Assembly (NCBI GenBank): GCA_964035545.1
Contig: OZ037766.1
Span: forward strand, 30,883,273-30,947,272
DNA: 64,000 nucleotides
From: Bugula neritina
Taxonomy: Eukaryota > Bryozoa > Gymnolaemata > Cheilostomatida > Bugulidae
Reading direction: 5' to 3'
Below are positions 24,511 through 37,909 of this stretch, one piece after another (within the stretch, counting starts at the first letter, position 1; every line of letters starts with the position of its first letter). Both the position numbers and the translations under genes were made by a program. The notes under the pieces were generated by a model. It saw nothing but the letters and a program-made list of their open reading frames with translations. It made no database searches and had not been told where the DNA came from.

Positions 24511-25029
24511 TGTTTTATTACACCACTATAATTCATCAGTTACCAAAACGCCTTTATTTTTATATTCTCTCGGAAAGCAACTTGAACTATTTTAATCTGC
24601 TTTTATCTAACATTATAAAAGGAAAATCGTGTTTTTGTGTTTATCATAATTACTTTATGTCAAAGTTATCAACCTAATGATATACTGTAAATAGTACGTT
24701 CACTTTACTTCAATTATCAATCAAGGGCTCTAAGTAAAAATATGCTTGTATAATGTTTGTCAAAAATACAATATTTTATTGGTTTAGAGCTTTAAGAGCT
24801 TTTATTGGTTTGAAATATATAAATTTAATAATTTAATTTATTTTGGTTAACAGGGTTGCTATCAATGTTTTTACAGTTTTACAGTTACATTATTTATACA
24901 TTATAAGCATAATACTTATATTTTTCTAATGTATAAAATCTGGTCCATATGTATTATTTAAAGCAAAAGTATTATTAGGCAAATGCAGTAACTTTATATT
25001 ATTCATGCAGTACCAAATAAATTTTAATA

Positions 25030-25870
25030 ATCGATAGCTCTATTAGAATAGTTGTGTTTAAACACACCTGACACTCTCGTGACTAAGTTCTTAATAATGG
25101 GTGTTGTGCAGATCATCTATAGGTCCTATGGTTCACCCCGTTTGCTTACACGTTGCTTTCGTTACAGTTTTATATTTAAGTTCACAATTTGACTAACATG
25201 ACAGATGATTTGTTATTAGAACAGATAAAAATCTGTTGCTAAAAATAAATTGAATATTTTTAATCAAATTGACCAATCAGAGACAAGATATGTTTCTTTC
25301 AACTTATTTGCATCTTTTTAGTAGACGCATAAATCAAATATAATTCAAAGTGGGGCTAATCAATGCCTGTCACTTAAACAAGGAAATTTGATTTGTCAGT
25401 CAACTGTAAAATAGCGATAGACCGTGAAGTACTATAGGAAATACAAAAACAATTACCATTGTAACCTGCCAATTTGCCACAGGCTAAAATACAGTTGAAG
25501 GTACATTTGTATGTACTTCTGAAACTGTTTTATAATTTGCTACATATAATAAGTAAATTAAGCTAGCTTGTTGCATATTTTCAAATGTGTTTTTTAATGA
25601 GTTTTTAAACACATCAGCATTTATTAATTTTACCATTTTATTAAATCCATTGTTGTGTTTATTTATATAAAAAAATTTCAATTTTTTTGAAAGTAATTAA
25701 CTAGCGACAAAATTTGAATGTTACAACAGGCTGAGCAGTTACTTTTTAAAAGTCATGACTGCTTAAAACATTTACATGATGTAACTGTATGTGGTGAAAG
25801 TTTCTGGTTCTGACTTAACATTATAAAAGCATAAATTGCGTGCCTAAGCTACCATGTGCTATAATTCTTC
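25030..25870. repeat. Duplicated upstream block, copy 1
   Basis: Diverged copy of a segment shared by all right-hand peptide units. Marker strings include GTCAATGCCTGTCAC and GTGACCTGCCAAT-like sequence, then AAAGGCA-type segments. No open frame is conserved between copies. Confidence 0.65.
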
Positions 25871-26446
25871 AAAAGCAGCTTATTCATTAATTTGTCTGAT
25901 GAGTCATGTTTGGGAAATGTTATATTATAGTAGCAGATTTGCTTTAAAAATATTTTAGACATAAAAATTATAACTATTGTGCTATCATATTCCTGTAAAA
26001 TATAATATTATTTATTTAATTCAATAAGTTCAATAATCCCACTTATTAACTATCCTAGGCACCATTTTTTTATAACTACAGTCTTTTGCTTTTTGAAGTT
26101 TTGAAGAGATAACACTCCAGTCATTTAGCAACTAAATGGGTATAATATGTATGGAAATTTAAATAGTAATGCTTAGAAAATAACTGAATTAAATATTATA
26201 CTAACAATTGAAAAGCATTTTTTGTATAATATCAAAACATTGCAACACCAATAGAAAGTAAAAGATAGAAAATTTTAAAATTGATAAGAAATTTAAGTGC
26301 CAAAAAAAATCAAAATACTTAAAAAGTGGAGTAGCAGGAAGCGAAAAATTCGCATGCCAAATAAAAACTGCGATGTAAGTATGCACAATAATCAAAATAG
26401 AAACAGGCAAATGCAAAGAAGATTAATTATTTTGTCTTTTTTTGCA

Positions 26447-26572
26447 GAGTCACATGTCTAATGTACGTAGCCAAGCTTTGTTAAATTGCAAAACTTTCTC
26501 AGTATAAAAGCTGGAGATAAACTTGTGAAAGTTATAACTGATAGTGTTTCAACTATAGCACAGTCAAACAAA
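26447..26572 (+). promoter_or_regulatory. Promoter and non-coding exon 1, right-hand gene 1
   Basis: A conserved segment shared by four genes: ATGCAAAGAAGATTAATT about 90 bp upstream, E-box CACATG (26451-26456), TATAAAA (26503-26509), and an untranslated exon from about 26530 to 26572 before donor GTGAGT. The E-box to TATA distance is 52 bp, identical in genes 1, 2 and 3. Confidence 0.75.
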
Positions 26573-27366
26573 GTGAGTATTCAACTAGTATTGTAGTTAA
26601 TATACTTTAGACTATAATAATTAAAACTTTAAAATAATTTTCTTTACTTTTATTCAAATCATATTGGATTTAATGCGGTTTGTTTCTCATACAGATACAA
26701 CATTATAAAATGGAAAAAAATAAACCATGAATAATAATAATTTTTGAGCTGGGTTTACTTCATTTCTTTGGTAGTTTTTTCTCATTATTAATCTAAATTT
26801 TAGCTGTTCATTGTCTGATAATTTCAATCGGTATAGCTATTCTGTATAAAATAGTGAATAATCAAACAGGCAACTGTATGAGAAATGAGCTTTTGCTGAT
26901 GAAAATTAATTGTAGTTTATTTTGTTTAGCAAGCCAAAACACTTGCTGAGATCTGTTTTTTACTAGCTTTTTGCAACGAAGTTATTTGGATTTCGGTTTA
27001 AAACTGCGAAATTAAATTTAAAAATTATGAGAGCTTGGCTTTTCAAAAATGTATTTGAATTGACTTATAGAATTGATCATTTTAAATAAAATTTTGACCA
27101 TCACTCAAGCAGCAAATATAATTTAAATAAATTTGAATAAAAAGCATTTGGCATAAAAAACCTCCATGCAAAGAGCGAATGTTTTACTTACTAGAATTAT
27201 CTTGATATTCCTTCCAAATAATTTTAATCACATGATTCCATGTCTGCTGCACAAGAGAAATTGAATTTTTTTTCAACAAATGAAATAAAAACTTTGCTGT
27301 TACAAGTTTACAATTTATATTCGATGTCTTTTAACATTGTATACTTTGTATTTACAGAAAATCATC

Positions 27367-27798
27367 ATGAAGGTCCTTTTCCTTGTTGTTGTCATTGCTG
27401 TTTGTCTCATGACCTTTGCCCCAGCTACTGAGGCAGCTCGCAGATGGGCTCATAAGGGAGTAAGTAACACGTTTATTTACATTCAGAGTTGTCTTTTCGA
27501 GTTGTAAATAAAAGCTAATTGCATGTAGTTTAGTTTTTAACCATTTGTTACAAGATTTCACTTTGGCCTAAGTCTGACGTATTATTATTCTCTAATAATC
27601 AAGCTATAGCATGATTTTACAAAGAAATCTCAACTATTTATCAAAACCTGCATTGCTGTTGGCATATATATCAATCTGGTAATATATAATTGTTTACAGA
27701 GATGTTGCCAGTATAGTGTCAAGAAAGTGTGCTATGGCCACGGATATCAAAGACGTTGTCACAAACAGCAAGTGTGTGTACGCCGTTGCTACCACTAA
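27367..27798 (+). CDS. Secreted six-cysteine cationic peptide, right-hand gene 1
   Basis: Coding exons 27367-27459 (31 codons) and 27700-27798 (32 codons plus TAA), phase 0, donor GTAAGT, acceptor TTTACAG. The signal begins MKVLFLVVVIAVCLMTFAPA, then TEAARRWAHKG. The mature part starts RCCQYSVKKVC and ends CVRRCYH, with frame CC-X7-C-X8-C-X5-C-X3-C. It carries eight Arg/Lys and several His against no acidic residue. Total 63 residues. AATAAA at 27939-27944. The right-hand class differs from the left by X5 in place of X6 and the short CYH end. Membrane-active defence peptide is the best guess; toxin or signalling peptide remain possible. Confidence 0.9.
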
Positions 27799-27944
27799 CT
27801 TGGGCTAACCTATGACCACCAATTCAAACATGGCTCTGGATATGGACTTCGAAACACTAAACAACAAACATTGCTACTAATATTTTGTTAATAACATTTT
27901 GACTATTTTTATATTGATTTGATTTTTGTTGATAAAAAAATAAA

Positions 27945-29299
27945 TGGCATTATAAAACTCAGTCGTCAGACCAACTTGCAGTTATCAAATCTACACGAAT
28001 AAAATGTATTGAGCACCTGAAATACAAGGGTATCAAAATATCGAGGAACAGAAAAACTTATGCATGTAGTTTTAATAACAATTAAAACTTCATATCAGCA
28101 ATGTATGCAACATAATATAGGTTTCTTTAAAGTATGTGGATTTCAAATTTTTAAAAAGGTAACAATTTTGATGAAATATATGATTCAATTGCCATTATTG
28201 TTACAATATGGTATAGAACAGCCTATCAATGATATAAGATTTGTGAACAGACAAAATGCTTATACAATTGATAAATTTGCTACACTATCAAGTTTTCTTA
28301 TAAAATATATTGCATTTTGACTATATATATAAGAACATTGGCATTGTATCTCATTATACATATTTATTACATATAGATTGCAAAATCAGCGATACTGCTT
28401 ATAATATAGCTATGTTATAATAATATAGCCAAAATAAATGACATACTAAACATTGTGTTAATGCAAATCAAATAGTTAATGAAACTAGTTTTAAAAACCT
28501 TTAGCCAATTTTTAATAAAAGATATATTTATCATATTACAGCCAGGCATGGCAAAAAATCAGCAGCGAAATAAGTGAATACATTTATATCAGAGGTGCAA
28601 TAACTAGACAACCGTGGGTTGATTTTTTTTTGTTTTCTAGGTAGCTTCTCTATATCTTTTTAAGTATAGTACTCTCTTTTCAGTTTGCAAAAACATTGGT
28701 TTCCAACTGTGCTTTGCAAATTAAAAAAACTTTGCTGTTCCCTACCAGCTGTAATTTTAAAATTTCTACAAACAAGTTGCACAAAGTGCATCAATATAAT
28801 GCTTGAATTCAGCTAGCCGTGCATATCAGTGATAAATATATAAATAGTTAAATTATTATTAAAAACAAGAAAATATTGTACAATATATATATTACATTCG
28901 AAAACCAGCACATTTTTGATGGTAATAATTCTAACTTTCATCTTAAATATACTTTCAAGTTTATAGATCCAATAATATACTGCAAATTATAACTTTATAT
29001 TTTGTTTGAACTATTAATTAAGAGTTTTTTAATAATGCTGGGCAAAAACGGATATATTTTGTTGGTTGAGTACTTTTTATATTGTTTTGAAATATGTAAA
29101 TAAGTTTATTAAGTTATTTTCTTTGGGCCATCTCTCAGTATTTTCAACTAATATGAAAAAGTAGAATTTGAAAAGCTAAAAAAGAAAACAATTTTAGTTG
29201 AGATGCATAATAGTTTTGGATTCATCTAGCAGTAGCCCATGTATAGAGCAACAGCAAATATAATTAGCAAAGCATACTAATTTCATTATTCATGTATTT
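27945..29299. other. Intergenic spacer
   Basis: AT-rich; no exon, array or RNA gene recognised. A reading frame at 28060-28320 has no family features and atypical codon usage. Confidence 0.5.
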
Positions 29300-30190
29300 T
29301 TGATTATAATTAATTATAGTTGTGCTTAAACTCACATCTGACACACTAGTGTGACTGTAGATTATAAATAAGTGTTTATCAGCTAACATTTATGTAGATC
29401 ACTTTTTGCTTTCACTTTGCTTCTTTTACAAATTGTTATTCTAGTTTACGATGAACATAACATTAGATCTGGTTCGTGATCTGATCACATATAACATCTG
29501 TTACTAAACTATTTTAATTGAATATTTTTATTCATATAATCAATCAATCTGAGGCAAGGCAACTTTTTCAAGCTGTTTTTGTGTTTTCTTTTGGTAAACA
29601 CATAAATCAATTATTCAAAGTGGGGCTAGTCAATGCCTGTCACTCAAATTCAAGGAAACTTCACTGTCTATCACTATAAAATAGTGATAGACAGTGAAGT
29701 AGGAAATGCAGATATAACGATTTATTATTGTGACCTGCCAATCAGTCGCAGGTTATAAAAAGGTCAAAGGTACACTTGCAGTTATAAAACTGTTTTTATA
29801 ATTTGCTATTTAATAACTAAAACTTGGTTGTTTCATATATCTTAAAATGTTTTATAATGAGTTGCTATAGTCGCTATATTATATAGACACATTTTTTATT
29901 AGTTTTAAGCAAAAACTTATATATGGGGCAGCAAAGGCTACTAAGCAAGGGTAAACCTCATTTTGATGAATCTATTAATTGTTTTGTTTACTCATAAAAA
30001 ATGCCTCAAGTTTTGAAGCATGATCAAACTAGCAGCAATATTTAAATATCACTGCTGCTTATATATTGAGCGGTCACATAATAAAAGGCAAGACTGCTAA
30101 TTAAAGGCTGACACATAACATAATTGTGTCCTAAATGCTTTAGTACAGCAGTTGAATATGAAAGCATAAAGCATTCCTTTAATTACTATA
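29300..30190. repeat. Duplicated upstream block, copy 2, with perfect palindrome
   Basis: Shares GTCAATGCCTGTCAC and TGTGACCTGCCAAT segments with the other blocks. At 29660-29699 two 19-bp arms are perfectly complementary around a 2-nt loop. The other blocks have only the right-hand arm in this form. Confidence 0.7.
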
Positions 30191-30725
30191 ATAGGGTTTT
30201 TGTCAGAGGTAATATAATATAGTATATTGCTTATAGCTTGGTTCAGCTAGTCATCATATTGAAGAACCAACTAATCCAAAAAATTATGGCCATGCTTGAG
30301 AACTTCAACTATTTTAACAAAATCATCTTCTAAGATATACAATAGGCCTAAATGTAATTAACTTTATTAAACATTTTTCCATTCATGATTAGGCTTATTT
30401 TAGCTTGCGTTTGATTTTATTTCAGTAATGAATAAAAGTTGTAAAAATAAACAGCACTCACAGCTTTATTATTGTAGATACTTATTTGATCAATGATTGA
30501 AATTAAGTGAAAATTTCCAACTAGTATAGGCAACCAAACTATAGAAATTCAAAGCACAATTACTTCAAAAAACTCAGCTGTATTTGAAAAAATTGATCAT
30601 TGATGTCTTTTTTAGCCAAGCATGAAAAATTACAAATTTAAATGGAAGGTAATATGCAGTTTCAAAAAGTGAATTTATAAGCAAAGTTTTATACAGACAG
30701 CAATAAATTTTTCTTATATTACAGA

Positions 30726-30797
30726 CATTTTGGCACTAATTTAAAAGGAAAATGCTTGATGTGTCAAGGATGGTATACTTATAGACGGTGCCAAATG
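30726..30797 (+). pseudogene. Possible stray cysteine-rich exon
   Basis: After the acceptor-like TTATATTACAG an open stretch reads HFGTNLKGKCLMCQGW then YTYRRCQ before GTAAAA. The C-x-G-x-x-Y-x-R-R-C pattern recalls the middle of the six-cysteine mature peptide. A second open stretch at 31306-31361, after TTTTTTGCAG, reads YVCKPMVCGTNL before GGTGAGG. No signal exon joins to either in a clear way. Decayed family copy, unrelated small gene, or chance. Confidence 0.25.
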
Positions 30798-32734
30798 TAA
30801 AATAAAAAGACTCGGCATATATATTTTCAATCATTTCGAACTTAAATTTTCAGATTCAACACATGCACGTAAGAGTTTACCGGCAAACAACCTCTTACAT
30901 TAATGTAAATATTCTTGTGAAAATCTATATAGTAATAGTAGATTTGTAAATTCTTAATTTAGGTATATAGCAATCTAAAAGTTATATTAGAATTGCAACA
31001 TCGTTTAGTGACATAAAAAATCGTTTCTATATATATATAACTTATAGCTGAGTTTCCTATTGGTTATTGTTTTTAGCCTATTTCAATTATTAAATATTAC
31101 CAGAGAACCTTCTCTATTTTAGTGCCAAGTTAAGTTATTCTTTTTATTGAGTGCTAACTTAAAATGCTGATAGTTTCATTTTCCCAGCATTTGCAATAAC
31201 ACCTTTAGTTATATTTGAGCTAAAACAATACAAAACTATTGATTAAATGACAAAAACACAGGTTATATTAACTGTGACGATATGGTTTTAATAATTTTTT
31301 TGCAGTACAAAAATAAAAGAAACTATGTTTGCAAGCCGATGGTCTGTGGTACGAATCTCGGTGAGGGCAATTATTTTACATTTTTAAATGGCAATCAACT
31401 AAAAATTTGGCACCAATTAAGATGATTTGGAAAAATTAAAACCGATAGAGTCTTTGTCATAAACAAGCTAAGCATGCAGTTACTATCTGAATTTTTTATG
31501 GTAATGTTTTTAATGGGAGTCATTTTTATCAACTATTTTTCAAAGCATTACTAATTTAAGGTCTTAAAAACATCAAAAAACGAGCTTAAATCTACTCAAT
31601 AAAAAATGCACAAAGCATATTTGTTTTTGGATTATTTTAAAATATTACATACATTCAGATTTTGCTGAATAATTTATTTTAGTTTTACTGTCTACTGTAA
31701 TATTTTTTATTAGCTTATGAAAAGCAGAACTTAACCATGATTATTAGAGAATTTAAAGCAGAAAGCAAATAATATTTGTTCCATTACTCTATTAGAGTGT
31801 TCATATAACAGTTTGGCAAGCAAGAGAGCACAACTCTGCCAGGCCATCAGCAGTTTCAGAAAGACATGATTCCATCTGACGCAGCTGAAGGTTTTTGTAT
31901 AAGCATATCTGCAAAATTTGTGCAAAGAACTACATTTGCAGTATTTTGAATTCAAATTAATTTTAAATTTAAATTTATTTTATCAACTTGTCATATAACC
32001 CATTCTAACTTATAGCTTAGATTAGTGGATCATTTATACAAATTAAAGGCATGTGAATGAAAATTGATCTTCTTTAATTTTAAAGACATTTTCAATGGTA
32101 GTATGTACAATTTTTCCAGTCAAAAATTTGTGTTGGTTTTAATATATAAAGTATTAATTTTACCTGCTCGCACATACCTACAACAAACTTTCATCTTTTT
32201 AAACTTGGGTCATCTGTAGTTGAGTGCTATATATAAAATATTGGAGTTGAGGTCTAAATATTTCAAAATGTTCAAAAGATGACATTCTACCATTTATCAA
32301 CTGAATGGGTATGTGTTAACATTTTAGTAGTAATGCATACAAAGCGTAACATTATGAGATTAAGTTTTACTCAAAACGTAATGAAGTTGAGTCGTAGAGA
32401 AATAGTGAGTAACAATTGTGCATAAATCATCAAATTTTTATCCTAAAGTCTGCATAACAATAAAACTATATAATAATATAATATATATAAATATACAACA
32501 GAAGCTAACTGAATTAAATATTTACTATTGTTTTCAAAGCTTTTGTTGTATAATATCAAAACACTAAAAATATCAACAAGAAGGAGCAAAAAACACATAA
32601 CTTTCAAATTCATGAGCAGTAGTAGAAAATGAAAAATCCGCATGCCAAATAAGAACTGCGATGTAAGCATGTATAATAATTAAAATAGAAACAGGAAAAT
32701 TCAAAGAAGATTAATTAATTTGTTTTTTTTTGCA

Positions 32735-32858
32735 GAGTCACATGTCTAGTGTATGTAGCCAAGCTTTGTTCGATTGCAAAACTTTCTCAGTATAAAAGCT
32801 GGAGACAAACTTGTGAAAGTTATAACTGATAGTGTTTCAACTACCACAGTCAAACAAA
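32735..32858 (+). promoter_or_regulatory. Promoter and non-coding exon 1, right-hand gene 2
   Basis: CACATG at 32739-32744, TATAAAA at 32791-32797, untranslated exon ending at donor GTGAGT (32859). Nearly identical to gene 1 over 120 bp. Confidence 0.75.
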
Positions 32859-33690
32859 GTGAGTATTTAAATACTATATGTTAATTAATATATTGTAAAC
32901 TTATTAAAATTTTATGGTAAAGTTGCAAAATAAAATTACTTTGTTGAGAAAACTGTCAAAATAATTGTTTCACTTTTATCGTAAGTCACCAAAACTTTAA
33001 TCTTTTATTTCACGAAAATACAGTATTGTGAAGATACTAAAATGAAATTTTGATGAAAATAATTTGTTGAGGTTTATTTTATTTATTTGATATATATTTT
33101 TATAGTTATGATTAAAACTTTGGTATTTTGGTAGCTGATACCTTCAACTGGTTGCTTTTTTGTATAACAGAGTGAATAATCAAACTGGTAACTTAGAAAT
33201 GAGCTTTGCCAATAAAAAGTTGATTTTAAATTTATTCTCTTTTATAGCAAACTTGAAAATTTGCGGAGCTATGTTTTTATCAACTTTTTCTACAATAAAA
33301 TTATTTTGATTTTGCTCTGAAACTATAAAAATCAAATTTAAAAAATATGAAAGTTCTATTTTTCTAAAAGATGCATTTGAATAGACTGAAATTGACTTCT
33401 GTGACTAATTTTTTGTCTATAAATCAATCAGCAAAAACAATTTAAATAAATTCGAATAAAAAACACTTGGCACAAAACACCCACAAGACAAATGTCTTAT
33501 TTGCTAAAGTTATCTTGCTACTCCCTTCCCTGAAATAATTCTAATCTCATGACTGCATATTATAGATGCTGCACACAAAAACATGTTTTAAATTGTTCAG
33601 AAAATTAATTAAACACCTTGCTGGAATAAACTTACAATTCAGATTGGATGTCTTCTAACATTTTACGTTTTGAATTTAAAGAAAATCATC

Positions 33691-34127
33691 ATGAAGGTTC
33701 TTTTCCTGGTTGTTGTCATTGCTGTTTGTCTCATGACCTTTGCCCCAGCTACTGAGGCTCGCAGACCGCCTCCTAAAGTAAGTAACATAATTATCTATCT
33801 ACAGAGTTGACGTTTTGGGTTGCAAGTTATAAATAAGCTAATTGCACTTGGTTCAGCTTTGAAATATTTGTTACAAGATCTTAATTTAGCTAAAGTCTTG
33901 CATATTATTCTCTATATTTAATCAAACTATAGCATGATTTTATAAAGAAAGCTTCACTATTTATCTTGACCTGCATTTGTATAGATTACTGCTGGCATAT
34001 ATTCATCTGGTAATATAATTGTTCATAGAGATGTTGTCAGTATGCTTACCGGACAGTATGCCGCGGCTATGGATACTACCCTAGGTGCATCCAAAAGAAA
34101 GTATGCAAACGTCCCTGCTACCATTAA
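33691..34127 (+). CDS. Secreted six-cysteine cationic peptide, right-hand gene 2
   Basis: Coding exons 33691-33777 (29 codons) and 34029-34127 (32 codons plus TAA), phase 0. The signal matches gene 1 residue for residue through FAPATEA, followed by RRPPPK. The mature part begins RCCQYAYRTVC, contains a Gly/Tyr-rich GYGYYPRC segment and ends CKRPCYH; the frame is CC-X7-C-X8-C-X5-C-X3-C. Total 61 residues. AATAAA at 34272-34277. The exon 2 acceptor reads TTTAAAG, weaker than the sister TTTACAG. Confidence 0.9.
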
Positions 34128-34839
34128 TCTGGGCTAATCTATGACCACCAATTCAAACATGGCTCTGGATATGGACATGGAAAAACTATAAAACAACACA
34201 CATTTCTACTAATTTGTTAATAATTTTTTGACTACTATTTTTATATTGATTAAAGATTTTTCTTGATAAAAAATAAATGGCATTATAAAACTGAAATATA
34301 AGAGTATCAAAAGAAGGAACAGAAAAGTTTATGCATGCAGCTTAGTAACAACTGAAACTTTTAAAAGAGCAATGCCCGCAACATAATAGTTGAGTAGCTT
34401 TGAAAATGTGAAAATTTTTTTGAAATAATGATTCAAGTGCCATTAATGTCAATAAGTCAGATTGAGCAGTCTATCAATGATATAAAATTTGTTAGCAAGC
34501 AAAATATCTATGAAATTATAAAATAGTTGATGGGGCTACTTTTAAAAGATTTTTTTCAATTTTCATTTAAAACATATTCATCATCTCACAGCCAGCAGCA
34601 AAATGGCAACAACTGGTAGATCCATTTATATCAGGGGCCAGGGGGGAGGGTGTTATAACTGGACAAGTGGGTGTTGAGTTTTAAGAAGAGTAAAACTTGA
34701 AAAGCTAAAAAGTAAAAAATAGTCCCACTCCAGATGCATAACAATTGTTGATCTATCTAGCAGCTAGTGGCCCATCTAAAGCAATAATACATTTTAAACA
34801 AGAAAGAGTAAATTCCATAGTTATTACTGTATTTTTGAT

Positions 34840-34955
34840 AGTCATATTAGTTGTGTTTAAACTCAGACCTGATACACTCGTGTTACTATAACATTATATA
34901 TAGATGTTTGATTGATTGATCGATCGATTGATTGATTGATAGATTGATTGATTGG

Positions 34956-34994
<39 letters not shown>

Positions 34995-36200
34995 ATTTAT
35001 TATATACATATCATGCACAGACATGAAGACACATTGCCAAACTCAGTGTAAACACTGGCCAAAATAACTAGGCATGAACAGAAATAGAAAAAAAATTTAG
35101 AACTCTTTTGGATTATTTAAAATAAACGATCATTCCAAGTATTTACAAGATGTCATAAAAAGCTATCTCTTCTCTGCATGTTCCTTTATGTTTGATGGTT
35201 CAATATCTTCCAGAAGGGCATTGACTCAAACACCCATTGAAAAAATGGCCATCGCCAACTATATATTTGATGGCAATTGCTTTAGTCATAGTTTCTGAAC
35301 ACACAAATCTTTTATATTTCATGATATACCCAAATACCAAATTTAGAGCAGTCTTGGAAAATCTTTATGATAGCTTTTTGTCACTGGCATAGATACAAGT
35401 TAAAAAAATAGGTAAACAATAGGAGATGAGGGACATGATGAAACTTTTGAATGAAATATTTGCTATAAAAGGTTTAGAACTAAAATACACGCAAAGTTAT
35501 CTAAAATTTATGTAGATTATTCAATAATACTTGCACTTTGCTTTCATTGAACAATTAATTTGATATTTTAGGTTACAATTAATCTAACATAACATGTGGT
35601 TTGTGATCCAAATACTGAAATATATAAAACCTGTCGCTAACTTTTATTTGAATATTTTTATTATTATTGACCAATCAGAGGCAAAAAAAATTTTTCTAGC
35701 TATTTGTATCTCTTTTGGTAAAAGATGAATCAAATATTTGAAGTGGGGCTAGTCAATGCCTGTCACCCAAACAAGGAAACCTAACTCTTCAGTCAACTGT
35801 AAAATAGTGATAGACAGGGAAGTAGGAAATGCAGATAATATTTATTATTGTCACCTGCCAATAGTTCACGGCTACAAAACAGTTGAAGGTACACTTGTAC
35901 GCGCCTATATATGAAACTGTTTGCTATATAATAAAGCTTTTTTGTTTCATATGTTTAAATCAGTTTCATAATGAATTATTACAGGCACAGTTTTTATTAG
36001 TTCTTACAAAAGAACTATAATAATGCAAGTTAATGGAAAACCTCATTTTGTTAACGTCATTGCTGTGTCTACTTATCATAAAAATGACTTAAGTTTTTGG
36101 AGCACAAACGAGCAACAAAATTTAAATATCACAGCTGTCTATTTAAGCAGTTACCTAATAAAAGGCACGACTGCCTAAAGGCTAACATTACATAATTATA
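34840..36200. repeat. Duplicated upstream block, copy 3, interrupted
   Basis: Starts like the other blocks, is interrupted by the GATT repeat and about 560 bp of extra sequence, and resumes near 35520 through GTCAATGCCTGTCAC to AAAGGCACGACTGCC. Confidence 0.65.
34908..34997. repeat. (GATT)n tetranucleotide repeat
   Basis: About 22 GATT units with GATC, GATA and GGTT variants. It begins a stretch of about 600 bp not found in the other copies of the upstream block. Confidence 0.95.
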
Positions 36201-36545
36201 CCCTATATATATATATATATATATATATTAACTTTAACGAAGATGTTGCTGTTTGTAGATCACGTATATTTTAGCTTGTGTGTTTGATTTTATGCTGTGT
36301 TAACAAACAGCAAGCACAACTATGTTATAAATATTTAATAGCAATTGACTAAAACTTTAGAACCAAGCTAATTTAGAGAAATCAAAGTTGGAGTTGTTTT
36401 GTTATAAACAAGCTAAGCATGCAGTTATGTTAAATTCACGGGCAGTAGTAGTAGGAGGAAATGAAAAGTTCACATGCCAAATGAAAGCTGCGTGTAAGCA
36501 TGTACAGGGAAATGCAAAGAAGATTCATTAATTTGTCTTTCTGTT

Positions 36546-36669
36546 GAGTCATATGTTTAGTGTATGTAGCAAAGCTTTATTAAATTGCAAAACTTTCTCA
36601 GTATAAAAGCTGGAGACAAACTTGAGAAAGTTATAACTGATAGTGTTTCAACTACCACAGTCAAACAAA
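36546..36669 (+). promoter_or_regulatory. Promoter and non-coding exon 1, right-hand gene 3
   Basis: The E-box is altered to CATATG (36550-36555). TATAAAA at 36602-36608; untranslated exon ends at donor GTGAGT (36670). Confidence 0.75.
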
Positions 36670-37477
36670 GTGAGTATTTATAAATACTATGTGATGGTTA
36701 TTATACTGTAAATTTATTAAAATGTTATGATAATTAAAGTTGCAAAATAAAAATACATTTCTAAGAAAACAGTCAAAATAATTGTTTTACTTTTATCTTA
36801 AGCTAACAAAATATTAATTCAGTTTTATTTCCTGAAGATACAATACTGTGAAAATAACAAAATGAAACTCTAATAAATTTTTTTTTGAGGTTTATTTTAT
36901 TTATTTAGTTTATATTTTCATAATTTTAATTAAATCTTTGGTATTTTGGTAGCTGATACCTTCAACTGGTTGCTTTTTTGTATAACATAGTGAATAATCA
37001 AACTGGTAACTTAGAAATGAGCTTTTATGCCTATAAAAATTATTTTTAAATTTATCCTGTTCAGCAAGCCTAAAAACTTGTTGAGTCATACTTTTACCAA
37101 ATTTTTCTGCAATAAAATTCTAATTGCAGTCTAAAACTAAAATCAAATTGAAAAGATTTGAAAATTTAACTTTTTCAAAAATGCATTTGAATTGACTGGA
37201 ATCAATTTTTTTGACTAGGTTTTTGCCTATAACTCAATCAGCAAAGACAATTGATAAATAAATTTGAATAAAAACACTTTTTATAAAATTACCACAAGAC
37301 AAAATGTTTACTTGCTGAAACAATCTTGCTATTTTTCGATCATGCTAGTCTCATGGCTACTATGCAAAAAAAGCTTTTTTTTCAAAAGTTATAAATTAAA
37401 AAACTCGCTGGAAAACCTTGCAATTTACATTTGATATATTCTAACATTTTATATTTTAAATTTGCAGAAAAATCATC

Positions 37478-37909
37478 ATGAAGGTTCTTTTCTTTGTTGT
37501 TGTCATTGCTGCTTGTCTGATGACTTTTGCCTCAGCTAATGGAGCTAATAGACCGCTTCAGCAGACAGTGAGTTTAACATGTAAATATTTATCTTTAGAG
37601 TTGACTTTCAGGTTGCTATTAAAAGCTGATTGTCTTACAATTCAAATATTTGTTACAAAAGTTGAATTTGGCCAAAGTCTGGTATCTCATTCTCTATTAA
37701 ATAAACTGAAAAACGATTTCACAAAAAAGATACCAATATTTATCAAAACCTGCATTTGTGTACATTATTGTTAGCATATATTGATCTGGTAATGTAATTG
37801 TTTACAGAATCGATGTTGTCGGTATGAATACGAAAGATTTTGCCATGGCCTTGGATATGACAGGAAATGTTTTGATAAGAAAGTGTGCATACTCGATTGC
37901 TACCACTAA
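37478..37909 (+). CDS. Secreted six-cysteine peptide, right-hand gene 3
   Basis: Coding exons 37478-37567 (30 codons) and 37808-37909 (33 codons plus TAA), phase 0, donor GTGAGT, acceptor TTTACAG. The signal begins MKVLFFVVVIAACLMTFASA, then NGANRPLQQT. The mature part begins NRCCRYEYERFC, ends CILDCYH and keeps CC-X7-C-X8-C-X5-C-X3-C. It is the least cationic copy (two Glu, three Asp). No AATAAA is visible where the sister genes have it, so its 3' end may use a variant signal or be impaired. Total 63 residues. Confidence 0.85.

Noticed and set aside
27367-27459. CTGATGA strings in the signal-peptide exons as possible hammerhead cores
   Set aside because: They encode the conserved Leu-Met-Thr codons; no stem II, GAAA or cleavage triplet follows.
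31731-31955. Minus-strand 74-codon frame with several cysteines
   Set aside because: No signal peptide and no family frame; nothing nearby joins to it.
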